Source of the DNA: CAYUYV01 sp050331455
GTDB lineage: Bacteria; Pseudomonadota; Alphaproteobacteria; JAJFIK01
Assembly (NCBI GenBank): GCA_050331455.1
Contig: JBHJGV010000013.1
Location: forward strand, 1-45,138
Reading direction: 5' to 3'
DNA length: 45,138 nt
Shown: piece by piece, positions 8,992-15,978 of the stretch
Numbering within the stretch: the stretch's first letter is position 1
How the letters are laid out: every line of letters begins with the position of its first letter
Notes under the pieces: model-generated
What the model saw: only the letters and a program-made list of their open reading frames with translations
Database searches by the model: none
Told to the model about the DNA's origin: nothing
Program-made: the position numbers and the translations under genes

Positions 8992-9189
8992 TTACAGGCT
9001 GTCCTCGAAGGCACTCACCTGCTTTTCGGCTTCTTCCTTGCTGATGCCATACAGGGATTGCAACTTACCGATGAGTTGATCGCGTTGCCCGTTAATCCGC
9101 GCGATGTCGTCATCGGTCAGTGCGCCCCAGGTCTCCTTGAGACGGCCTGAGAGCTGCTTCCAATCCCCCTTGATCTGATCCGAATTCAT
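8992..9189 (-). CDS. CsbD family stress protein
   Basis: 65-residue hydrophilic protein, MNSDQIKGDWKQLSGRLKE then TWGALTDDDIARINGQRDQL, the classic CsbD-like domain (UPF0337). Function is unknown; family members are induced by general stress regulators in many bacteria. Start at 9189 has agatttcagc-type spacing with gaagga upstream of the ATG. It is convergent with the pseudouridine synthase and divergent from the DUF1328 gene. A GGAAC-N16-TGTT element about 100 bp upstream is a candidate stress promoter. Confidence 0.9.
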   Translation of the reverse strand: MNSDQIKGDWKQLSGRLKETWGALTDDDIARINGQRDQLIGKLQSLYGISKEEAEKQVSAFEDSL

Positions 9190-9287
9190 GCTGAAATCTC
9201 CTTCATATCTTACCGGCATATCTTACAAGCAAGGCCACTTGCCGAATAACACTCGTTTCCTTGTGTACAGTTTGCACACATTTCTCT

Positions 9288-9312
9288 AACACGGCCCTGC
9301 GAGTCCGGTTCC
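9288..9312 (-). promoter_or_regulatory. Possible EcfG-type promoter for csbD-like gene
   Basis: On the minus strand GGAAC (9312-9308) is separated by 16 nt from TGTT (9291-9288). The consensus is GGAAC-N16/17-CGTT, so one -10 base differs. It lies about 100 nt upstream of the CsbD start, back to back with the exact match at 9335-9360. Confidence 0.4.
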
Positions 9313-9334
9313 GGATCTTTTTTGGATCCGAGCC

Positions 9335-9360
9335 GGAACTGATGCGCCCTGTTTTTCGTT
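9335..9360 (+). promoter_or_regulatory. EcfG-type general stress promoter
   Basis: GGAAC at 9335-9339, 17-nt spacer, CGTT at 9357-9360: an exact match to the alphaproteobacterial EcfG consensus. The DUF1328 start codon is 38 nt downstream. Confidence 0.7.
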
Positions 9361-9397
9361 AATCCTACGGTGTTCACGGAAAAAAGGGGACTGACCC

Positions 9398-9571
9398 ATG
9401 TTGTTTTATGCCGTGCTGTTTTTTGTTTTGGCCATCGTGGCGGCCATTTTCGGTTTTGGCGGGATCGCTTCGGCTTTCGCGTCCGTGGCGCAGCTTCTGT
9501 TCTTCGTCTTCATCGTTCTGCTGGTGGTGTTTGCCCTCATGCATGTCCTGCGCGGCCGGCCGCCCGTTTGA
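9398..9571 (+). CDS. DUF1328 (UPF0391) small membrane protein
   Basis: 57-residue protein, MLFYAVLFFVLAIVAAIFGF then GGIASAFASVAQLLFFVFIV. It has two hydrophobic segments separated by a Gly/Ala/Ser turn and ends in a basic RGRPPV tail, the usual form of the DUF1328/YtjA family of inner-membrane peptides. An aaaaaagggga stretch precedes the ATG. Family members are frequently stress induced, and an exact EcfG-type promoter lies 38 bp upstream. The next small gene is only 39 bp downstream, so the two are probably cotranscribed up to the hairpin at 9818. Confidence 0.85.
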   Translation: MLFYAVLFFVLAIVAAIFGFGGIASAFASVAQLLFFVFIVLLVVFALMHVLRGRPPV

Positions 9572-9610
9572 ACCCAAGCCCCACAGTCTTGCTAACATAG
9601 GAGATTCCGA

Positions 9611-9784
9611 ATGCGCTCATTGAATCGGGTCGTGATTATCTTGCTCATTCTGGCCGTTGTCGGCCTGACGCTGGTCCTGATTTTCCAGCAGACGGATGAT
9701 GGTCCGATCGAGGATGCCATCGAAGATACCCGCGACAAGGTCGAAGACGTTGTGGAAGAAGTCCAGGACCCACCTCAGCCTTAA
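9611..9784 (+). CDS. Small single-pass membrane protein with acidic tail
   Basis: 57-residue protein with a strong aggag ribosome-binding site. One N-terminal transmembrane helix (RVVIILLILAVVGLTLVLIF) is followed by a charged, Asp/Glu-rich amphipathic tail (DDGPIEDAIEDTRDKVEDVV). No family was recognised. The tail pattern of regularly spaced D/E and V/I resembles CsbD- or YtxH-like stress peptides but the match is weak. It follows the DUF1328 gene by 39 bp and is closed by a terminator, so it is likely the second gene of an EcfG-controlled pair. Confidence 0.7.
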   Translation: MRSLNRVVIILLILAVVGLTLVLIFQQTDDGPIEDAIEDTRDKVEDVVEEVQDPPQP

Positions 9785-9817
9785 GTGCTCTTTGGACAGA
9801 TTACTAACCTATTGAAA

Positions 9818-9846
9818 AGCCATGGCGCTGCGCCATGGCTTTTTTT
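9818..9846 (+). terminator. Rho-independent terminator
   Basis: Perfect 10-bp stem (9818-9827 with 9831-9840), 3-nt loop, then seven T residues. Ends the two-gene small membrane protein unit. Confidence 0.9.
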
Positions 9847-10078
9847 ATCTGTATTAGATAGCCTCCTCGTGGTTGCGCGCCGCACACGCCCGAAGACCGA
9901 TGGACACCCGCGTTGGAACGATGTCGCTGGGCATCATGGTGCATGTGGGATTGGATGAAGTCCAACCGATACGCCATGCATGACCGACACACTTTCGCAG
10001 GAAATGCATCAAATGACACATCGGTGATGCGCATCCCGTGCTATTCAACACTCGATTTCGTGATGAAAGGAGGATTGC
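9847..10078. other. Intergenic spacer, nothing recognised
   Basis: 232 bp between the terminator and the ribbon-helix-helix gene. I see no gene and no consensus EcfG element here. Only an aaaggagg ribosome-binding site at 10066-10073 is evident. Confidence 0.5.
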
Positions 10079-10324
10079 GTGGCCGATGATACGGATTTGA
10101 AACGCACTGAAAAGCTGCAACTCATGCTCGATGAGCAGGAATTGAAAGTCATTGATGATTGGCGCTTTGCACACAGAATGCCCACTCGGGCCGCTGCGAT
10201 ACGCGAGTTGTTGCGGCGGGGCCTGCTGGCAAAAGGGTTTGACGAGCCGGAGACCAATGCCCCATCAACCGAATTTCGTGTGATCGACGAAGCACCAGAA
10301 GACGAAGCGTCAAGCAATGCGTAA
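10079..10324 (+). CDS. Ribbon-helix-helix (CopG-like) domain protein
   Basis: 81-residue protein starting at GTG 10079, fixed by a near-perfect aaaggagg 5 nt upstream. Residues about 12-50 (LQLMLDEQELKVIDDW, MPTRAAAIRELLRRGL) fit a ribbon-helix-helix DNA-binding fold: one beta strand then two helices. The C-terminal 25 residues are acidic and probably disordered. RHH proteins act as dimeric repressors or antitoxins, but no toxin gene is adjacent. Short RHH proteins of this form are frequent single genes in alphaproteobacteria. Convergent with the dehydrogenase gene downstream. Confidence 0.75.
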   Translation: MADDTDLKRTEKLQLMLDEQELKVIDDWRFAHRMPTRAAAIRELLRRGLLAKGFDEPETNAPSTEFRVIDEAPEDEASSNA

Positions 10325-10344
10325 AAAGTGACGCAATCCGAGAA

Positions 10345-11634
10345 TCAAGGGATTCCATAAACCGCCGAATGATCTTGCACGAAGCTTGGGAATACCGAAT
10401 TTTCCACGGCCGGTCCGAGCCAGTCTAAAGCTGCCGTGTAGGCCGCTTGGCGCAGGCTCATCGACCGTTTTGTGCTCATCCGCCACACCGTGGTCGCAGC
10501 CGTGTCCAGACGTTCCTCAATTTCGGCCATAACGCGGTCTTCCGTCCATCGCATCGCCTGACGACCCTGGACCCATTCCGCATAGGACGCGATAACCCCT
10601 CCTGCATTGGCGAGAATATCCGGGAGGACCTGAATGTCCCGCGCTTCCAATATGGCATCAGCCTCGGGCGAAATCGGCGCATTGGCGAGTTCCGCAATAA
10701 TCTGGGCCTTGACGTCATGGGCATGATCCGTCGTCACCGCATCGCGCAGCGAGGCCAGGACCAGAACATCGCAATCTGCCGTCAACGCCTCATTGGACTC
10801 GGTGGTGCAGCGGGTTTCACCACGCCCACTCACCCCTGTCACACTGCCGGTTCTGGCCTTGTGCTCGTGCACCTGATCCGGATCGAACCCGTCCGGGTCA
10901 AGAATGCAGCCACCGGAATCCGAGATGGCCACGATGCGACTGCCCTCCTGGGCGAGATAGGCCGCCGCATGGTAACCGGCATTGCCGAAGCCATGGACCG
11001 CCACGGTGATATCCTCCAGCGGACGACCGAGCCGACCGACGGCCTCCATGATTACGATAAAGCCGCCATAGCCGGTCGCCTCCTTACGCCCCGGTACACC
11101 GCCCTTGGATGGGGGTTTGCCGGTGATCGCAAAGGGCACATGGCCATGATTGAGCTGTTTCAGCTCATCCGCCATCCACAGCACCGGGTCACCATTGGTA
11201 CCCACATCCGGTGCCGGAATATCCGTGTCAGGATGCAGCATCATCGAGAAAGCCCGCACATAGGCGCGGCTCACGGCCTCCCGCTCCCGTTCGGACAGGG
11301 GACCGAGATCGATCTGCGCCCCACCTTTCGCGCCTCCAAAGGGAAGACCGGCCAAGGCGCATTTAACTGTCATCAAAGCGGCGAGATTTTCAACATCGTC
11401 TTCAGTCACCGAGGGGTGCAGCCGCACGCCCCCTTTGGTGGGCCCAAGACTGTCATTGTGACGACACCGCCAGGCCGGCACGATACGAATCGATCCGTTG
11501 TCCATGCGCACGGGCATATGGACCCGCATGGTTTGCTGGGGTGCGTCGAGCACTGCCGAAACCGTGTCGGGAAGATCAAGGATCCTGCAGGCTTCGATAA
11601 GGCGGTCGTGGAAGGCTTGCCTGTGAGACGGCAT
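10345..11634 (-). CDS. Glu/Leu/Phe/Val dehydrogenase family protein (probable glutamate dehydrogenase)
   Basis: 429-residue oxidoreductase. The N-terminal dimerisation/substrate domain shows LGPTKGGVRLHPSVTEDDV, TVKCALAGLPFGGAKGG (catalytic Lys region) and PAPDVGTNGD. The NAD(P)-binding domain has ITVAVHGFGNAGYHAAAYLA. It oxidatively deaminates an amino acid, most likely glutamate, to the 2-oxo acid. The start at 11634 (MPSHRQAFHDRLIEA) has aaaggaag upstream; the frame extends to 11826 but into the divergent Crp-type gene. GGAAC-N16-TGTT occurs about 28 bp upstream. Divergence from a Crp/Fnr regulator suggests possible control by that protein. Confidence 0.9.
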   Translation of the reverse strand: MPSHRQAFHDRLIEACRILDLPDTVSAVLDAPQQTMRVHMPVRMDNGSIRIVPAWRCRHNDSLGPTKGGVRLHPSVTEDDVENLAALMTVKCALAGLPFGGAKGGAQIDLGPLSEREREAVSRAYVRAFSMMLHPDTDIPAPDVGTNGDPVLWMADELKQLNHGHVPFAITGKPPSKGGVPGRKEATGYGGFIVIMEAVGRLGRPLEDITVAVHGFGNAGYHAAAYLAQEGSRIVAISDSGGCILDPDGFDPDQVHEHKARTGSVTGVSGRGETRCTTESNEALTADCDVLVLASLRDAVTTDHAHDVKAQIIAELANAPISPEADAILEARDIQVLPDILANAGGVIASYAEWVQGRQAMRWTEDRVMAEIEERLDTAATTVWRMSTKRSMSLRQAAYTAALDWLGPAVENSVFPSFVQDHSAVYGIP

Positions 11635-11661
11635 GAGGGTCTTCCTTTCTCTTTCGTAGTC

Positions 11662-11686
11662 AACACAGTGACCTCGCCGTGGTTCC
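11662..11686 (-). promoter_or_regulatory. Possible EcfG-type promoter for the dehydrogenase
   Basis: Minus-strand GGAAC (11686-11682), 16-nt spacer, TGTT (11665-11662), one base off the CGTT consensus. It ends 28 bp before the start codon at 11634. Confidence 0.35.
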
Positions 11687-11824
11687 AGCGAGCGGAACAG
11701 ACCGCCGTCGGACCGGCGCGCGGCCGCGCATTGGCGCATGCATTTTGAAGGCTGGAGCCACTGCCGCAGCGCCGCGGCCGGACGGTCTTGCGGCACACAG
11801 GCGACGCATGGGGCCCGGATCGGC

Positions 11825-12631
11825 ATGTCGACATATTCTCACCAACGGAGCTTCGTTTTGCGCGCCCTTTTCACCCGACTGAGTCACTATGTGGAGATTT
11901 CCGAGGCCCATTGGTCGGCCATGTCGGAGGTCAAGATTGAGACCCGAACGATTGAGCCGCATATGGACCTTCTGGGCGAAGGGGATGAAATGCGGTCGGT
12001 CTTCCTTCTGGAGAAGGGTTGGGCCATTCGCCATCGCACTCTTGAGGACGGCCGGCGTCAGATCGTGAACTTTCTGCTTCCAGGAGATTTCTTCGACCTT
12101 CAGGTTTTTCTGGCCCGGCGCAGCGACCATGCCGTCAGCACGGTGACACAAGCTAAGATCCATTTTATCGATCCACCCTCGCTGCTTTCGCTGCTCAAGA
12201 CCCAGTCGGACCTTGCCATTGCGATCTGGTGGGCGACGCTGCAGGAAGAAGCGATCCTGCGTGAGCAGATTGTCCGTACGGGCCGGCGCACGGCCCTCGA
12301 ACGGGTTGCCCATATGATCCTTGAATTGCATCGGCGAAGCCGAATCGTCAATCAGGGATCGGATACGGCGTTCATTTTGCCGCTGACCCAGTCGGTCCTG
12401 GCCGACGCGCTGGGACTCAGTCTGGTTCACGTCAACCGGACACTGCGCTCCCTCATCCGATCCGGACTCATTGACCGGGACGGTGCGACCATTTTGATCC
12501 GTAATCGGCGCGGTCTCCAAGATCTTTGTGGTTTTGATACCGATTACCTCCACCTTGACGCATCGATGGACGATTTTAAACTTCGGTTCCCGTGGGCGGA
12601 AAATCCGGAACTTTGTCTCGCTACTGAATAA
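11825..12631 (+). CDS. Crp/Fnr family transcriptional regulator
   Basis: 268-residue regulator. Residues about 30-150 form a cyclic-nucleotide-binding-like beta barrel (LLGEGDEMRSVFLLEKGWAI, QIVNFLLPGDFFDLQVFL). A dimer helix follows, then a C-terminal winged HTH (LTQSVLADALGLSLVHVNR, TLRSLIRSGLIDRDGATILI). The N-terminus has no cysteine cluster, so it is not an iron-sulfur FNR; the effector cannot be told. The start at 11825 is chosen by alignment length (upstream Met at 11738 is possible). It is divergent from the dehydrogenase gene and followed on the other strand by the ECF sigma factor. Confidence 0.9.
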   Translation: MSTYSHQRSFVLRALFTRLSHYVEISEAHWSAMSEVKIETRTIEPHMDLLGEGDEMRSVFLLEKGWAIRHRTLEDGRRQIVNFLLPGDFFDLQVFLARRSDHAVSTVTQAKIHFIDPPSLLSLLKTQSDLAIAIWWATLQEEAILREQIVRTGRRTALERVAHMILELHRRSRIVNQGSDTAFILPLTQSVLADALGLSLVHVNRTLRSLIRSGLIDRDGATILIRNRRGLQDLCGFDTDYLHLDASMDDFKLRFPWAENPELCLATE

Positions 12632-12764
12632 TCGGAAAAGGGCTGGATACGCCTGGCTTTCTGCTGTTTGCTTCTGGCGTTTCAATTGCCTGATCCACCA
12701 TGCCGTTCGCCGCATCAAAGGCGCATGTCCAGTCGCCCTGCACGACGATAACCACACTGGCTCT

Positions 12765-13262
12765 TTAGGGTGCAACGCCTTCGCGTTCCAGCTCCCGGTT
12801 GAGGTGCGCGCGCGCGCGGGACAGACGCGAGCGCACGGTACCGATCGGCAGATCGAGGCGCCTTGCGACATCCTCGTATTTGAAGCCGTCCCACACCACC
12901 ATTTGCAGGATGCGCTGCTGTCCCTTCGGCAAGGCTTGCATGGCCGCGTCGAGTTCACGCAGTTCGAGCATCGCTTCCTGGGCGGGCCGGACAGACTGCA
13001 CCATGCGTGAATCCTCATATTCAACATGGATCCCGCGATTGGATGCCTTCCGACACTGATTGAAGAAAATCCGCCGACAGATAGTGAACAGCCACGCACC
13101 CAGATTGGTACCCGGCTCGAACAAATGCCACCGCGACATGGCCCGCTCCAGACAATCCTGAACGAGGTCGTCGGCCCGGTCCGCATCCCTGGTCAAGGAT
13201 CGCGCAAATCTCCTCAGGGCCGGCATGTGTTCGTGCAAATCTTCGTAGGTCGATGTTGTCAT
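12765..13262 (-). CDS. ECF RNA polymerase sigma factor (EcfG-like)
   Basis: 165-residue sigma factor. Region 2 reads LRRFARSLTRDADRADDLVQ then FEPGTNLGAWLFTICRRIFF. Region 4 reads LPKGQQRILQMVVWDGFKYEDV and LDLPIGTVRSRLSRARAHL. The GTNLxAWLFTI block is typical of the EcfG (ECF15) general stress group, but neither NepR nor PhyR is adjacent, so it may be a secondary EcfG paralogue. The start at 13262 (MTTSTYEDLHEHMPAL) has gagggagag upstream. The surrounding 5 kb holds several GGAAC-N16/17-CGTT promoters, which fits a role in transcribing them. Its own upstream region shows no such element. Confidence 0.88.
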   Translation of the reverse strand: MTTSTYEDLHEHMPALRRFARSLTRDADRADDLVQDCLERAMSRWHLFEPGTNLGAWLFTICRRIFFNQCRKASNRGIHVEYEDSRMVQSVRPAQEAMLELRELDAAMQALPKGQQRILQMVVWDGFKYEDVARRLDLPIGTVRSRLSRARAHLNRELEREGVAP

Positions 13263-13477
13263 GGGCACTCTCCCTCGCTCCAAACTGAACATTGAGGTAG
13301 CACACCGGTCACACCCTGACAATAAAAATGAATAAAAAGGTACGTAAAACGGCCGATTTACTTCTTTAACAGCCCTCACTGCCATCCTTTCATTTGAATA
13401 TGCAAGATTAGTGAAAATACTAAATCACCTATACACAACAAGAGACGTTTTCGACGGCAGTGATGCATTATGAGTAA

Positions 13478-13500
13478 GTGACGGGAAAATGGCCCGTCAC
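13478..13500. repeat. 8-bp inverted repeat
   Basis: gtgacggg (13478-13485) pairs with cccgtcac (13493-13500) around a 7-nt loop. No T tract follows on either strand. Function unknown. Confidence 0.4.
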
Positions 13501-13556
13501 GTCGCCCTGTCTGCGGCCGCACGCCTTTGCTCCGACCATGCCGGGGGTTCCAATGG

Positions 13557-13870
13557 TCAGAGGGCGTATTTGGTGGCAAACTGAGCCCGGAGCAGATCGC
13601 CCCGCCCGCCGCTGAGAATGGTGCGGGTGGCGTGGAGTGTTTCCAGGCTGAAACACAGCGTCTCCACAGGCTGCCAGATCACATTGGTCCGCACGCTGCG
13701 CTCCTCGCCCGTTACGAGCGCGCCCATCAGATTGGACAGGTTTTCAGCCTTGAACGCCGCAAAGTCAGCATCATGCGGATGTCATCGCGGACGCCGATTT
13801 TGAGCTTGCTGGATGCACAGGCGCCGTAGCCCAATTCAAGGGCGCTGTCGGTGGCAAAACTGCCGATGGT
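13557..13870 (-). pseudogene. Degenerate coding remnant with a frameshift
   Basis: On the minus strand one frame from about 13870 reads SFATDSALELGYGACASSKL and then IGVRDDIRMM. An overlapping frame from 13781 down to the stop at 13557-13559 continues protein-like for 74 codons (FKAENLSNLMGALVTGEERS, GDLLRAQFATKYAL). The two join at about 13780 if one base is lost or gained, and no plausible start codon with a ribosome-binding site is present. I do not recognise the family. The call rests only on protein-like composition in two successive frames, so a chance effect of codon bias remains possible. Confidence 0.3.
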
Positions 13871-13921
13871 TCAGGCCTATGATGCGCAGACGATGAGGGC
13901 CGTGGCACGGACGGCCACGGC

Positions 13922-14049
13922 TTAGCTGCCTGGCCATATGCCCGCATCCAGGTCGACACCGCCGGACAGAAGCGCGCTCAACATGATCCGCAGACGGATG
14001 TCCCGCTTGGCCAGGGCTTGTTCAAGAAAGCCCTGGCCAACGGCTTTTA
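13922..14049 (-). pseudogene. Possible second coding remnant
   Basis: A minus-strand frame without a start, ending at a TAA at 13922-13924, reads FLEQALAKRDIRLRIMLSAL then SGGVDLDAGIWPGS. It looks protein-like and may be an upstream piece of the same decayed gene as 13557-13870, or of another. It contains the inverted repeat at 14007-14040. Family not recognised. Confidence 0.2.
14007..14040. repeat. Perfect 13-bp inverted repeat
   Basis: ttggccagggctt (14007-14019) is the exact reverse complement of 14028-14040, with an 8-nt loop. It would form a very stable hairpin in either transcript. There is no clean T tract, so it is not a standard terminator. It lies within the gene-poor interval between the ECF sigma factor and the lipoprotein gene. 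Confidence 0.7.
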
Positions 14050-14275
14050 TCCTCTAACAGCCGTAGTCAGCACGGACCGAAAAAAGGGCGAGCGTGGCAA
14101 GGTCAAAAAGACGGGTCCGCAGAGGAGGCGACGAAAAAACCGGAACGAATGCCCTTCACCACAATCCTTTGACGGGCCGGGATCTTCGGTGGAGGGCATT
14201 AACCAGCGATTGACCAAGAACTGGATTCACGAGGCGTCAAGCCCCATTACCGCGGGCGCCAGGCGCAAGGACCGA

Positions 14276-14464
14276 TCAATTGCTGCCGTTCTCATCGTCC
14301 CGGACATCTTCAAGGACATCAAATTCCCCGTCACCCTCATTGATTTCATCGCCGACCGCATAGCCGGCGCCGGCAGCGGCCGCGAGGCACCCGCCAAGGG
14401 CGACGGGCAAACAGAGAATGGCAACGAGGGCAGCCATGCGTGCTTGAATCAATGACTTCAGCAT
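14276..14464 (-). CDS. Small lipoprotein
   Basis: 62-residue precursor, MLKSLIQARMAALVAILCLP then VALGGCLAAAAGAGYAVGDE. A type II signal peptide ends at the lipobox LGGC (Cys26), followed by an Ala/Gly stretch and a strongly acidic C-terminus. Mature size is about 37 residues. It is vaguely entericidin-like in size and AGAG motif, but this is not a firm family match. aggag precedes the ATG at 14464. An exact EcfG-type promoter lies 46 nt upstream, arranged back to back with that of the OB-fold gene. Confidence 0.75.
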   Translation of the reverse strand: MLKSLIQARMAALVAILCLPVALGGCLAAAAGAGYAVGDEINEGDGEFDVLEDVRDDENGSN

Positions 14465-14509
14465 CGTTTCGCTCTCCTGTGTTGGGTTGGGTTCGCATAG
14501 AGAGGAAAG

Positions 14510-14535
14510 AACGTGTCCAAGCTGGGTTCGGTTCC
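14510..14535 (-). promoter_or_regulatory. EcfG-type general stress promoter for the lipoprotein
   Basis: Minus-strand GGAAC (14535-14531), 17-nt spacer, CGTT (14513-14510): exact consensus. The start codon at 14464 is 46 nt downstream. Confidence 0.7.
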
Positions 14536-14701
14536 ATCTGCAATGACGAAAGCCACTCGAAAACAGTGCCCCCGGACCGCCAAAGCTCACCCGACACCGC
14601 TTTATAAGGGGATCGCATGTTTTGCATGGCTCGCCGGCCCACGCCGATGCCCGCGTCCAACGCCGTTCCCCGCTGGCTCGGAAAAATTTTACACCGTGGG
14701 C

Positions 14702-14726
14702 GGAACCTGTCATTGCCCGGCGCGTT
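14702..14726 (+). promoter_or_regulatory. EcfG-type general stress promoter for the OB-fold gene
   Basis: GGAAC at 14702-14706, 16-nt spacer, CGTT at 14723-14726: exact consensus. The start codon at 14805 is 79 nt downstream. Confidence 0.7.
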
Positions 14727-14804
14727 ATCGAGATACCACGGCATGACGGCGGCGCGTTCCATCATCATGTCGTGGACCTGCAACGACGAGAAGGAGACTT
14801 CCAT

Positions 14805-15467
14805 ATGATGATCCGTACCAGCACACTCGCTCTGTTGACGGCAGCGATCGCGGTCTCCGTTCCTCAGCACGACGCGGCAGCCATGAGTCCCAAAGACATC
14901 GCGGACAATGGCTGGATCGCAGTGACCGGGGAAGTGGTGCAAAGCACCGATGAAGCGTTCATGATCGACTATGGTGACGGTGTGATCACTGTCGAGATGG
15001 ATGACTGGGATTCCTATGACGAAGCAAACCGCATCATGGCCGGTGAAGCCGTCACCGTATACGGAACGATTGACAAAAACGTCTATGAGCTTCGCACCAT
15101 CGAAGCCAGCAGCGTTTACGCCCACGCGCGGCATACCTATTTCTATGCCAGCGCGGCCGATGAAGAAGGGGCATTCGAAGCCTTCCAGGCCTATCCGGAC
15201 CCCTACACGGTCAGCGACGGCACCTATGTCAGCGTCATGGGCGTCGTCGGCAAAATCTCCGGCCGGGAATTCGATCTGAAAACCGGTGGCTCTGCCATTA
15301 CGGTCGACACGAATGAGTTGTCCTACAACCCGCTGGACGATGTCGGGTTTCAGCAAATCGACAAGGGCGACGTGGTCCAGGTCTCCGGCTTCATCGACAA
15401 CGGCTTTTTCGACGGTCGGGAAATCCGCCCGCTGCGGATTACGACACTGAGCGAAAGCCGTCAGTAA
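14805..15467 (+). CDS. Secreted protein with two OB-fold (BOF-like) domains
   Basis: 220-residue protein. A signal peptide (MMIRTSTLALLTAAIAVSVP, cleavage near AAA-M) directs it to the periplasm. Two similar beta-rich units follow: about residues 35-105 (WIAVTGEVVQSTDEAFMIDY, AGEAVTVYGTIDKNVYELRT) and about 138-215 (YVSVMGVVGKISGREFDLKT, GDVVQVSGFIDNGFFDGREI). Each has the V-x-G-x-V, F-x-L/I-D-x-G, G-D/E-x-V-x-V-x-G-x-I-D pattern of bacterial OB-fold (BOF, YgiW/DUF388-like) proteins. The start at 14805 has aaggag upstream. BOF proteins are linked to envelope and cation stress; an exact EcfG promoter upstream supports stress induction here. Closed by a terminator. Confidence 0.75.
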   Translation: MMIRTSTLALLTAAIAVSVPQHDAAAMSPKDIADNGWIAVTGEVVQSTDEAFMIDYGDGVITVEMDDWDSYDEANRIMAGEAVTVYGTIDKNVYELRTIEASSVYAHARHTYFYASAADEEGAFEAFQAYPDPYTVSDGTYVSVMGVVGKISGREFDLKTGGSAITVDTNELSYNPLDDVGFQQIDKGDVVQVSGFIDNGFFDGREIRPLRITTLSESRQ

Positions 15468-15497
15468 TGCCGATAGCCGATCCTGATCGGGATTGCT

Positions 15498-15532
15498 AAA
15501 AGGAGGGGTGGCATTCGTGCCGCCCCTTTTTT
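15498..15532 (+). terminator. Rho-independent terminator
   Basis: ggggtggca pairs with tgccgcccc (one G-U) around a ttcg tetraloop, followed by six T residues. It lies 30 bp after the OB-fold gene. Confidence 0.85.
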
Positions 15533-15569
15533 ACCTTGTCTCGTCTTGCCCCGCCGAACGGACGCTCCC

Positions 15570-15965
15570 ATGACGGCCGACGATCCCTCCCTCACCATTG
15601 TTTATGACGGCGATTGCCCATTCTGTTCCGCTTATGTGCGAATGGTGCGGCTGCGCCGGGCCGTGGGTGATGTGGTGCTGCTGGATGCGCGGGAGGGCGG
15701 TCCCGTGGTCGCTGGTCTTTGGGAGGCAGGCTATGATCTTGATCAGGGCATGGCCATGCTGATCGGGGGCGAGGTCCATTACGGCGCCGAATGCATCCAT
15801 CGCATGGCCCTGCTCAGCACACCGTCAGACTGGTTCAACAGGCTGAATGCGGTCATCCTCCGCTCCCGGACGGCCTCAAAATTTCTCTATCCCGTTTTGC
15901 GCTTTTGCCGGAACACGGCCTTGCGTATCATGAGCCGGCCGCCCTTGACGCGCATCGACTCATGA
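15570..15965 (+). CDS. DCC family thiol-disulfide oxidoreductase (DUF393)
   Basis: 131-residue protein of the DCC family, named for the conserved motif seen here as YDGDCPFCSAYVRMVRLRR (Cys16, Cys19), a thioredoxin-like CxxC site. Further family features are VLLDAREGG, a central GGEVHYGAECIHRMALL and a C-terminal YPVLRFCRN hydrophobic segment. Likely a redox protein, substrate unknown. ATG at 15570 is the start; an upstream TTG at 15546 is less likely. Converges with rlmJ. Confidence 0.88.
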   Translation: MTADDPSLTIVYDGDCPFCSAYVRMVRLRRAVGDVVLLDAREGGPVVAGLWEAGYDLDQGMAMLIGGEVHYGAECIHRMALLSTPSDWFNRLNAVILRSRTASKFLYPVLRFCRNTALRIMSRPPLTRIDS

Positions 15966-15978
15966 CGCAAGCAGCCGG

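Noticed and set aside
9313..9339. The imperfect palindrome around ggatc-tttttt-ggatcc as a terminator
   Set aside because: T residues again fall in the loop and no upstream gene reads into it; it overlaps the EcfG -35 element and may be chance.
12621..12755. Possible 44-residue gene downstream of the ECF sigma factor (GTG at 12755), a place where small anti-sigma genes can sit
   Set aside because: No ribosome-binding site, overlaps the end of the Crp-type gene, no hydrophobic or NepR-like pattern.
13527..13829. A 100-codon plus-strand frame in the gene-poor gap, with a faint phasin-like pattern
   Set aside because: No ribosome-binding site; the opposite-strand pieces look more protein-like, and the phasin resemblance is too weak to name.
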